Shown here in pieces: positions 16,741-25,440 of a DNA stretch of 25,440 nt. The DNA lies in NCBI GenBank assembly GCA_905250885.1, contig CAJNOQ010002241.1:1-25440 (forward strand), given 5' to 3'. The translations under genes were made by a program, and so were the position numbers. Each line of letters starts with the position of its first letter. The first letter of the stretch is position 1. This DNA comes from Didymodactylos carnosus (taxonomy: Eukaryota; Rotifera; Eurotatoria; Philodinida; Philodinidae). The notes under the pieces were generated by a model. It did not search any database. It worked only from the letters and a program-made list of their open reading frames with translations, and had not been told where the DNA came from.

Positions 16741-17903
16741 AATAATAGAAATATATTGATAATTTTAACACATGTTCGATATTCCATTGGTATGGGAAGG
16801 ATACATCTTTCCTTCATGTTCGCCACAAATGTCATCTGAAACACGTTAACAATATCATTCATATATTTCAAGATTTTTCCACTTGATTGTATTTGAAAAG
16901 ACTCGTAACTACGACAATGATTTGTTCGTGTAAAAATATTTTTAAAAATATATATGTTTGTAAACATTCAGTCGGTATAATAATGCATTTTGACCATTAC
17001 GTAGTGGCAAATTCTGCTAGTTTGAGGACATTTAAAAAATAGCTAAATAAGATTTATCTCATTGAAGAACCCTCGCATGAAAAGCGATTGATGTGTCCCT
17101 GATTTCGTTTTTTGATTTTGAAGTCTATTTTCTTTACTGGATAAAAAAACAAGAACATATCAAGCGATCCGTTGTATTACCCTACTCAAAACAATCGTTT
17201 TAATTAAGGTCATTCTTTTTTCTGTTTTCGTGATCATTTCATTCTAAAAATCGTACCCAAAACGTTATTTTTCCATAAACAGTAATAAGTCGGATCAAAA
17301 TCAAAATGAAGTTCTAATCTAATCTTTTTTGATTTTGTAACAAATCGAAGAAAACCCTGTTACATGTAGGGTAAGCATAATACAAAATTGATCACATAAT
17401 GAGAGAAAAAGGCCCAATGGAGAACAAAAAAAGTCAACAGTTTGTTAAATGTATCTGACTGGAAAAAAGTAGCGAAGAGACTGAATAACCACGTGAACTT
17501 AGTTGTCGGTGTACAGTGACGTCTAGCAGAGACAGGGAATAAGTAGCAGTAGGTTTTGTAGTAGTCATTAGCATGATTATAATAAAAACTGAACTTTTTC
17601 GTAAAGATATTCATATTGTGACACATCATGAGGAAAGCACTTAGTCTTGGAAATGAAGGTCAAAACTGCTCGATATGAAAGCTCGGACATCTTTTCGTGT
17701 ACAATGATGTTTTAGTTCTGCTCTTATGTTTTTGAATAAACTAAAGTTACGAATATATTCATTGTTTTCTTCATTTTGTCTGTTGTATGTAATATGCTGA
17801 CTCTTTTTGTTCTTCCTTTAACTGTATAGTCTGATGTACATTTAAACGACTATTTAGTTAACACATTTTTCACTTTTGTACGATCACAGAATATATAGTA
17901 ATT
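16741..17903. other. intergenic, no supported gene
   Basis: About 1.2 kb of AT-rich sequence after the MULE remnant. Part may be further decayed transposon, but I could not recognise a zinc-finger tail or an end. Minus frames at 16737-16967 and 17360-17629 lack protein-like composition. Confidence 0.5.
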
Positions 17904-18515
17904 ATGTCTTTGAGAAATAATTCAAATTTATTCTACACAAATAATAGTGAAAACATTCTTGAACTCAATTGTTCATCGTATTCATTAGGCTTCAACGAGA
18001 AAATGTAAGTGGAAAATAATTAAGAAAAAACTTCTGTACACAATAACAGATCATCTAGTATTTTGTTTCTATAGTGAAAATAAATCGTTAAAACAAAGTA
18101 CAACAACATCATTCTGTACAACAAATTCAAACGGCAATAATCATCATAAGACAAATACATTTCAACATCGATCTCAACTTCTCAACGATCAAACGAATAA
18201 ATCACAAAAACGGTTTGCATAAACTAAAAACACTTATTTTTCTATGTTAAGCCCCGTTTACTTTCATTTAGATCTCCACAATCATTGTGTGTTGTACCTA
18301 AACAGGCACCTTATTCTAGAACACAAAAATCGTCTTCATCCAAAGCAATAGTAAGTGATAATATGCAGACAAAATCATCAAGCTTATTTCAGTTAGAAAA
18401 ACAAAAATCAGCTGAACGTCTAAAATTACTTGATACATTAATGGAAAATGAAAGAAAAACATTACAACTTTATCAAGAGAAAATAGAATTAACATCAAAA
18501 CTAATTCAGAATTAG
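17904..18515 (+). CDS. small Ser/Asn-rich protein with C-terminal coiled coil, three exons
   Basis: Exons 17904-18004, 18075-18212 and 18272-18515 join in frame to give 160 aa. The first two introns are 70 and 59 bp. The second donor, GTTTGC, is non-consensus but gives a clean join. Residues 1-115 are low-complexity (Asn, Ser, Thr, Gln, Lys) and probably disordered. Residues 117-158 form a continuous charged amphipathic helix (LFQLEKQKSAERLKLLDTLM onward), a likely coiled coil for dimerising or partner binding. Such a tail is often seen after Myb/SANT-like DNA-binding domains, but no such domain is present. AATAAA occurs at 18566-18571 and 18591-18596. No family recognised. Confidence 0.6.
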
Positions 18516-19515
18516 AACGAATATATGAACAAATAGATACTTTTTGATATTGTACATTTTTTTATAATAAAGTTGATTGGTCCTAAATGAAATAAAAATA
18601 TGAAAGATCTAATAATCTACAATGGCAAACAGTAATTATCTGTAGGATGCAAATAGTTTTTTTATTGAATCGCTCTTTTCTTTTGAATGAAATATGATAT
18701 GAAGATGAACTTCACAGGGTTAGAGGATTCATCTAATTAAAAATCATCCACAATCTGAATCTCGACGCGTTTTACTATTTAATAATGAAGAACGATTTCG
18801 TTTTTGATCTAAAACATCAGAAAGAAAAATATTATTTTCCGAACAAGCTTAGTTTCCTTAATCATGTGATCAGTATAATGAGTTTGCTAAAATTAGCTAA
18901 ATCAACAATCTGACTCAAAAATAAGTGAAGTGGCGGAGGTCAGAGGTGAGTGTGTAATCTTTCTGATAAAAGTTTCACATACGTTTTTCGGAACCATAGG
19001 TTTCTATGATTACTTTTTCATGATTATTATGTACATTGAATGCAGAGTCTATTGTAGAAAGAGAGATCCGTCGTTCCTCACCCTCGCTCTTCTACGTATG
19101 TCTCAATCGCGGATGCTCATTCTCTATGAATTTCTAGAACCACACAATAATTAACCTTCATACTTTGCTAGATAACCTACAGACACTGTAGAGCCTTTGG
19201 TGAGAATTTGAAGTCAAAATGATGCTCCTAGACTGAGTTGTGAATTTTGTTTTTGTAAAGGACCTCGAATTTTCAACAAAAGAAAAGCTAACCTCGCCCG
19301 TAAAATAGCTGTATTTCACTGACTACTAACAGCCATTCAACAAATTCATATCGTCGATAGAGTAGAATTGTGGTTACATTTTAGTAAAAAGAAAACGTTT
19401 CCACCTATCTTAGGTCAGAAGCTATTGATATACTACGGAAAAGAAAGAAATCACTTATATCTCACGAACCATCCAGTAAACGATGCCCAAACTTGTTGGA
19501 TCATCAGCATTCGGT
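18516..19515. other. intergenic, no supported gene
   Basis: This stretch holds the polyadenylation signals of the upstream gene and otherwise AT-rich DNA. A plus frame at 18930-19154 is not supported by splice sites, domain or composition. Confidence 0.5.
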
Positions 19516-19725
19516 AAGAGTTATGGGGTAATAGTAAAACATGAAGACATCCACAGATAGCTGCACAGACAGCACACAGACATCCAGTTCTACGTCTGCA
19601 GAAGTGGATGTCTGCGTAGCTGATTTGGGTTGTCTGTGGATGCCTGTGTGCTGTCTGTGGGTTTGTGTAGGTGTCTGTAGGTGCCTGTGGGTGTCTTCAT
19701 GTTTTACTATTACCAAGAGATATGG
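19516..19725. mobile_element. Mutator-type foldback MITE with 11-bp target duplication
   Basis: AAGAGTTATGG (19516-19526) and AAGAGATATGG (19715-19725) flank a 188-bp unit. The unit starts GGTAATAGTAAAACATGAAG and ends with the exact complement over 23 bases; similarity continues inward with differences. Flanking duplications of 9-11 bp are characteristic of Mutator-like elements. The interior is a G-rich array on one side (decamers such as TGTCTGTGGG, TTTGTGTAGG, TGTCTGTAGG, TGCCTGTGGG between about 19650 and 19695) and a diverged complement on the other. Frames seen on both strands here are a by-product of the palindrome. Confidence 0.75.
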
Positions 19726-19949
19726 CCACACAAAATTAGCAGTCCCTAGCTATCATGTTCCTTGAGTTACCGTGGTGTCGCTACTTTTGCGGAGTACTGT
19801 AGGAATCTAACGTTGGTGATGTTATTTGACATATAACCGGAACCAGAAGTAAATTTGTTCATACATCTTTGTTTAACGAGCCAGTCAGTTGCGTGAATTA
19901 AGTAACCACAAGATCGTTGTATGCTGTCGTGTACTTCCTATTGATAATC

Positions 19950-20120
19950 ATGAGTACATTAAGGACCGACCCTTCCCCTTCGTACGAAATTAAAGAACGG
20001 TTTATCGCCGAACCAGGATTTTATGAGCATGAATACATCGATGAGTTACGAAAACGTTGTGCTTCAATTATCTCTTAAGGACAGGGATATACGGTAACCG
20101 ATTCCAGAATGAAGGAATAA
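19950..20120 (+). pseudogene. short coding-like fragment with internal stop
   Basis: From the ATG at 19950 a frame reads 42 residues with mixed, non-repetitive composition (KERFIAEPGFYEHEYIDELR), reaches TAA at 20076-20078, and then continues coding-like (GQGYTVTDSRMKE) to 20120. This pattern suggests a decayed exon. I recognise no family, and it could be a real short peptide or chance. Confidence 0.25.
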
Positions 20121-21288
20121 TATTAATTCGCAATAGAATCATTTTTGAGAGTTTGGATGACTTCAGTTTTGAAGAAGGCACTTATCCAACTCGGTTTTAA
20201 ATGTTTTTTCATTTTTGAGTTTCAGTGCATACGATCAGGGGAGATTTCTCTTTCCTGGAATTTTTCTTCTTCTTGGATCAACGTTCTTGTCGACATAAAA
20301 AAAATTTTCATAATGTGCGCGAAAAAGACTTCCTCTTTGATTCTGGGAAACTTTCCTCCTAGAATTTTCCCACCCCTCTGTAAAAAACCAACGAAAGTTA
20401 TATCGAGCTCGATCGAAATGAGAGCTCAGAACCATACAGAATTTCTCCTTTCTTCCTAGAATGATCGATTTTGTCGATTCAGCGATACTAATTCGTCCAA
20501 AAATTGAGCAAAGTTAACTTAAAGTAGTAAGTTAAATTGAGTTGCAAATTAACTGCATGTAATTCTATTAAGATCGTCACTTCTTTTAGCTCTTTTATCC
20601 TATAATGAAGATACGCGTTTATATTACTTAACATAAAATAATATTTGAGTTTGTTGATTTTCTAGATTAAATACTTAAATTGTACATATTTTAATTCATT
20701 TAATGCTTGATTTGCACATTTTTCTTAAGAGCGTGTGTTTGGGTAATGTAGCATGTACAAGCTAATTGATTGTAAGTTTATTTGGATGACTGATAAATAC
20801 CATTAAACACACAGTTCACGCATAAAATCTCTTACAAATGAGTTAAATTAGTAATATATGTTGCGCTAAATAGAAGACCATTATCGGATATTAATTTTTT
20901 ACTTGATGTTTCACTAGTGTTCCACTGTTCATCAAACTATTAATAGTTCTATCGAATTTATTTCAGTCTGACTGATATCTTTTGATGTGCGCTTTTATTA
21001 TCAGTGCCACTAATGTGATTGTTGCTAATATTGTTCATGTATCTGTCAGTTCTAAATTTGAATTTATTTGTACAAGATCGATGAATACCAGTCGAAATGG
21101 AATTTTTACTTGACGAATTGATTTATTATTTATTGATAGGATGATGGTGTAAAAAGTGAATAAATATGTATGTGAAAAAAAATGACATGTCCCGATTGAC
21201 GAGGGAAAAAAACTAGTTTTCCAGAAAACCGGCACTTCAAGAGTCATGGGCCCGAATCCTTTTAGGGTATTTACTACCTCAATGAGGT
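20121..21288. other. intergenic, no supported gene
   Basis: About 1.2 kb. Overlapping frames on both strands at 20145-20459 occur in a stretch with somewhat higher GC but have no domain. Nothing else recognised. Confidence 0.45.
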
Positions 21289-21488
21289 TTATCGATCCAT
21301 GTACAAGTCACTGGAATCGGAAGGGGGCATCTCGAGAGGTTCCCTCATGAGGCACAAATTGAAAATTCTGATTATCCGTTTTTTTGCTCTGCTCGATGAG
21401 TTATCGGGATCACTAGTTGTCACATGATCACTGACTTCAAATGTTTGTGGTTTAATATGTTGTTTATCGTATTCATCATGTCCATAAA
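21289..21488 (-). other. possible 3' terminal exon, unknown protein
   Basis: On the minus strand TTTTTGACAG, a good acceptor, is followed by an open frame of about 66 codons beginning GFYGHDEYDKQHIKPQTFEV and ending TAA. Its mixed polar composition resembles the real exons nearby. No convincing upstream exon is visible between here and 22339, so the parent gene is unknown. Confidence 0.22.
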
Positions 21489-21499
21489 AACCTGTCAAA

Positions 21500-22338
21500 A
21501 ATCGAACTTAACTAATCACAGTGTCTGTCTAGTGGCAATGTGTGATAAGTCTATTTCTTTTGCTTAATTTTTATGGTTAATGGTTTTTTGGGATAATTAG
21601 AGGTAGAAATCAAAAACAGTACTAAGACATTAAACCGAGTCTTGATGAATTCTTTTTATATTTATTATGGTATGTTTGGTTTCTTAGGGTATCTTGAAAA
21701 AGCTAAGAAAAAAGAATCCGTTCATTTAAAAAGCATTCGCTGAATGCGTCTTCAGAAAAGCGTCTACACAAATCTGTTCACAAAAAAAATATATCAGTTG
21801 AAAAAGTCGAATCAATTGATGCAACATTTTCATATGATCTTACGTAAAATGATTAGCATAACCGGAAATTTTCTCATTTGAATCTTATTCGTAGTGCAAT
21901 CAGTTCTATTTTCTAATGACTTACCTTTTAGTCATTTTTAAACTATATATCTTGTGATGATAGTATAATAAAAATGCGATTCAACGGCGAATGGAACAAA
22001 GAATACATGACTAGGAGCTGAATCTAGATAAATAACTCAAAAAATTGGGTCGTTTTTGCTTGGGTAATCGATCACGTCAGTACTCTACTATAGAACTATC
22101 AAGAGTAGTCTCACATCTTTTTGTCTGATCGTCCCTACGCTTTACTCCTTTGTCGTCTATTTTGTTACTTAAAATAAAATATGACTTTTATCTATTTATG
22201 CGCTCTATTTTGCCGTTCGTTCTTAAAAGCTGAACACAATATACTAATTCTTAGTGTAAAGGATATTTTTCTGATATTTTTAATTAAATTTATCGACAAT
22301 GCTTGAAACAATATTTACTTTGCACAAGAAAATAAAAA
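21500..22338. other. intergenic, no supported gene
   Basis: Downstream region of the pseudophosphatase gene. A short plus-strand coding-like stretch near 21709-21846 (around RLHKSVHKKNISVEKVESID) follows an in-frame stop and has no partner exon. Nothing else stands out. Confidence 0.45.
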
Positions 22339-24130
22339 TTAACTATCCCAGGCTGTTCTAGTACCAGCGATACCAGTTGAATAAGATGTAAATGATGTTG
22401 AGGCAGATGAAACAACTGCAGATGTTATGGGTGAAATGTTACGTCGTGCCGAAGATGATGATGAGGATGTATCACGTTTTGAGCGAGAATCATTGAATTG
22501 TTTTGGGAATGAATCGCGTTGTAAATAGGCATCTAATTGTTTTAAATGATCATAAAACGTTTTATCTAAATCGGGAGATTGTGCGCCAGGTATTAATTGC
22601 ATAACATATTCATATGCTTGTGGTAACGTATAGTCACAATTGGACATAAGATATTGAATAGCAATAACAATGACAAATACTGAATAATCATAACCGTAAA
22701 CTAACACTTTTTTCCCGTTTAATTTTGATTTCATAATAAATTTGTTTATTTCATCAAATAGATGATATAAATATTTTGCTGTTTTTTGACTTTCAAGATA
22801 TTCTACAGTAAGTATACAACGGGAATGTTGTTGACCACATGTACATGGAAGTTTACTGCCAACCATTGACTTGCGTGCAATTTCATCTGGTCGCATATTT
22901 GATGCATTAATAAGATAGTCGATAGTCAATTTACATAGTTGACGTTCATTTTGAAGTGAGCGGAGTGTACCAATGAATATATCATCTGTGATAGCGACAA
23001 TACTTGATGATGGAAAATTATGTTCGCCGATGTGAGAAGGTTGATGTTGCTGCTGATGAGAACGATGAAGAGTAAGTGGTATAAAGTTACGACAATTTTC
23101 ATCTGTGATAACGATCGATGATGATGGTGATTTAGTTGCTGAACGAGAACGACGATTTGAATCGCGAAGGAATGGGTGTACAGGATCTGTTACAGAATAA
23201 GTTCCTACAAAAAAATCACATCGTAAAAGAAGATTCTTACACTTTTAACAAGAGCAACCGATCCTTTTCGACGATAGTTAATCTTAAAAATACTATTTTT
23301 ATTCAATTTTGATTAGGTACTATTTAAGGTTTTAGGATTAAAAATTATCTAATTTTACCTAGTATTTCTGATGTCGTTTGAAAAACTAATGGTGCTTGTG
23401 ATCCAGGTGATATTTCTCGATGTTTCCATTCACTCGTTGTTGTGGGTGATGTTGAAGCTAATGATTGTTTTCGTCGATTGCGTGTAAGTCTGTGTTGCTC
23501 TTGAGTATTTGTTGTTTTTGTTGATGAATGGGATGAACTTGAATTTGATTCTTTTATACCTATGCTTGTTGTACTATGACATTTAACAGGTGACGATATA
23601 ATAGGACACGATGGATTCCGTCGAGATATTACCATTCCCACGGAATTTTGTGGATCCCAGTCGTCATTGGGTTTCGATGGTAATGAATTAGCAGTTATTG
23701 GGCGTAAAGTAGACGTAATTGTATCTGTATTTAAACGACGAACATCTCTGACATCATTATTTGTATCTAGAAACAGAAACACATAACTACTGGAAAGGAC
23801 TAAATCATCTTAGAAAACATACCATTACTCGATGATAATGGTTGTTTGTGACGTTGTTGTTTATGATTCATTTTTATGCAAGAGTATGCCCTGTCTCGCT
23901 GATAACTATAAACAGCTGATAATGATGGATCACTTTCACTATCAGATGAAACATCTTGGACATTTAAATCTGAGGTAGAAGCACTTTGAATACGAACATT
24001 AACCGTGTTGGGATCAACAGCATGGTGATAGGAATTACTAGAAAGCAATATAGAAAACAATACCATATAGTATTAGCGATCTAACGAACAAAAAATACAC
24101 CTACCTGTAAGTACGACGAATATTCATCAT
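22339..24130 (-). CDS. STYX-like pseudophosphatase, dead dual-specificity phosphatase fold
   Basis: Exons 24130-24105, 24037-23823, 23766-23359 and 23204-22339 join in frame (1515 nt) into 504 aa. Residues 1-280 are Ser/Thr/Asn-rich and probably disordered. Residues 285-445 follow the dual-specificity phosphatase fold: DDIFIGTLRSLQNERQL (290-306, the usual I-x-x-G-x opening), IDYLINAS (311-318), KKVLVYGYDYSVF (381-393), IAIQYLM (397-403), TLPQAYEYV (409-417) and FYDHLKQLDAYL (433-444). At the signature HCx5R the residues are Y386, G387 and F393, so catalytic Cys and phosphate-binding Arg are both lost. STYX also has Gly for Cys but keeps the Arg. It probably binds or scaffolds rather than dephosphorylates. 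Start chosen at the first ATG of a short exon; a second ATG follows directly. TTTTAG near 24179 could end a 5' UTR intron. Confidence 0.75.
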
Positions 24131-25217
24131 TTGAGCAAATAAATATATTCACAACAAATCCATCATAACTATGTGTTCTAAAATAGAAAATATAGCATCG
24201 TGTCTATAAATAATCAACAAATAGCAATCAGTGCTAAAACTTAGTCCGATTTTATTTTTGCGACAAACTACTATGTACACCATGCATTCGCTAAAGTCAA
24301 AATAACAACGTTTTCAATAATCATAGAATATAATACTTGGCTTTTTGTAAAAAACCCAAAAATTAAAATCGTCTTTAAATTCAAGAGGACGAAAAAACAT
24401 CAAAACAAACTCCTGGTAAAAGCGTCGATTTGCTTAGTTGGACACTAACCAAAGCGTTTCGCTATTCTCGACAGTTGAGAAAACTTTGCAATGGACTTAA
24501 TCAAACTGATAAATGATCTATGTTTAAGAATACAATTGAACCGAATAAGAGCATCTCCAATACGAAAAAAATCGATGCAATTGCTAGCGGGTGCATGCTG
24601 ATTACCAAAACCTTGTAATCGAGAGGTTTTCGAACATGTTGAACCTATTGGTGATGTTAGTTTTCTTTGATTTTGACTTTTATAATGTGATTCTGAAAAA
24701 CCTGGATTCTGAGTTGACACGTTTTGGGGATATCTTTATTGAAAGTTCAGCGATAAATGAAATTCTCTTTGAATACGCTCATTAGATAGCGTAAATTTTT
24801 CTCTATCTAAAATTGTAGTTTTGATGGAAAAGTATCTTGTTTTGAAGGATTTCTAGAAGATCTTTAATGAAAAACGAAGGCTTTTGAGAGTTTTTCTCTA
24901 GTAAACAGAGGTGGTACGTTGAATTTTCTTTGCTGTTCGCTTTGAACTTATTAATCATGTAGTCTAAACTTATGAGGGTGTCAAAGTCAGATGCAATTAT
25001 TAAAAGGCTTTCTATTAGGTTTCTAGAAAACTCTAGGAATTCATCCATAGAAAAAAAAGAATTTAATCGAAAAATTAATGTTTTGCATACCTGGCAGATT
25101 AAACAATCATTTTGTTACAAATCTACTCAAACCCAAACTATTTATTATATCACTATTACTGATGGTGCTGATTTCTTGAAGATCACCATAACTTTTTATC
25201 GTTACATTTTCAAATGT
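24131..25217. other. right-flank region, no supported gene
   Basis: Upstream region of the pseudophosphatase gene, then about 800 bp with several medium frames on both strands (for example minus 25048-24803, with a helical-looking EFLEFSRNLIESLLIIASDF). None has splice support or a known domain. The minus frames near the right edge may be a decayed gene copy connected with the inverted repeat. Confidence 0.4.
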
Positions 25218-25440
25218 CGAAACCACATGGAAACATAGGTTATTGACTACGCTGAGCATCGTGGTAACATTCTTTTTACCATAACTCTTCACATGCTATC
25301 GAATGTTGCTTGTAACACTTTGGTTTGATTCCACTGAAAAATCGAACTTTTCGATTCAACCTCAGTTGAACTTCGAGAACGAAACAAATGTTACCACGAT
25401 GCTCAGCGTAGTCAATAACCTATGTTTCCATGTGGTTTCG
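25218..25440. repeat. 54-bp perfect inverted repeat cut by the window edge
   Basis: Bases 25218-25271 are the exact complement of 25387-25440, with a 115-bp spacer between. The pairing reaches the last base of the window, so the palindrome probably continues on the right and could be longer. Similarity stops sharply on the spacer side. Confidence 0.92.
25303..25440 (+). CDS. possible partial 5' exon running off the right edge
   Basis: An ATG frame stays open for 46 codons to the window end: MLLVTLWFDSTEKSN, then NFENETNVTTMLSVVNN and further. Codon choice (CTC AGC, AAC TTC GAG) is less AT-biased than the surrounding intergenic DNA. The last 18 residues are repeated, in opposite orientation, in a minus frame at 25292-25107 (through the inverted repeat), which continues STFENVTIKSYGDLQ and ends in a stop. 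No family recognised. It may be a signal-anchored protein or a duplicated gene fragment. Confidence 0.3.
   Translation, partial: MLLVTLWFDSTEKSNFSIQPQLNFENETNVTTMLSVVNNLCFHVVS

Noticed and set aside
19504-19765. Overlapping frames on both strands rich in Cys/Val or Thr/His/Gln
   Set aside because: They are translations of the decamer array and palindrome of the foldback MITE.
20236-20385. Possible hAT-like element between CAGGGGAG and CCCACCCCTCTG
   Set aside because: The two ends do not align well and the flanks (catacgat versus taaaaaac) show no 8-bp duplication.

Overview
The window looks like AT-rich DNA from a small-genome invertebrate animal. Genes are split by many short introns, mostly about 50-150 bases with GT..AG ends, and AATAAA signals can be seen downstream of several genes. 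The mix of a mitochondrial biotin-enzyme subunit, a eukaryotic uS10 ribosomal protein, a BEN-type protein and a dual-specificity-phosphatase fold fits a metazoan. The intron style, the piggyBac-like and Mutator-like debris, a palindrome at the right edge and TGTGGG-like decamers would fit a bdelloid rotifer. That is inference only; nothing in the sequence proves the species.

Layout. Bases 1-163 hold a possible partial exon running off the left edge, followed by about 2.2 kb without a recognisable gene. From 2398 to 7680 (minus) lies a complete 17-exon gene for methylcrotonoyl-CoA carboxylase beta (567 aa after joining the exons). Its fifth intron is inflated to 1.8 kb by a foldback element with TTAA/CCCTTTATGCC at its left end. 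That element contains a single N flanked by two identical 227-bp copies, most likely an assembly join artefact. RPS20 (uS10) is intact at 8244-8606 (minus). A BEN-like coiled-coil protein is rebuilt from six exons at 10924-12627 (plus).

The middle of the window is mostly intergenic. It holds a 119-bp piggyBac-like MITE with TTAA duplications (14134-14260), a GC-rich island (about 13180-13350), a small single-pass membrane protein with a PPPY tail (15420-15773, minus), a frameshifted MULE-transposase remnant (about 16475-16680) and a three-exon Ser/Asn-rich coiled-coil protein (17904-18515, plus). At 19516-19725 sits a foldback MITE with 11-bp flanking duplications typical of Mutator-like elements.

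The right part has a four-exon gene (22339-24130, minus) for a 504-aa protein. It ends in a dual-specificity-phosphatase fold whose catalytic Cys and Arg are replaced by Gly and Phe, so it is a STYX-like pseudophosphatase. The last 220 bases form a perfect 54-bp inverted repeat around a 115-bp spacer, cut by the window edge, with matching reading frames pointing outward.

The genes do not form a pathway or operon; this is ordinary eukaryotic gene order with mobile-element debris between genes. The items most worth a second look are the pseudophosphatase, the intronic foldback element, the Mutator-type foldback MITE and the edge palindrome. I did not find a convincing new multi-gene system.
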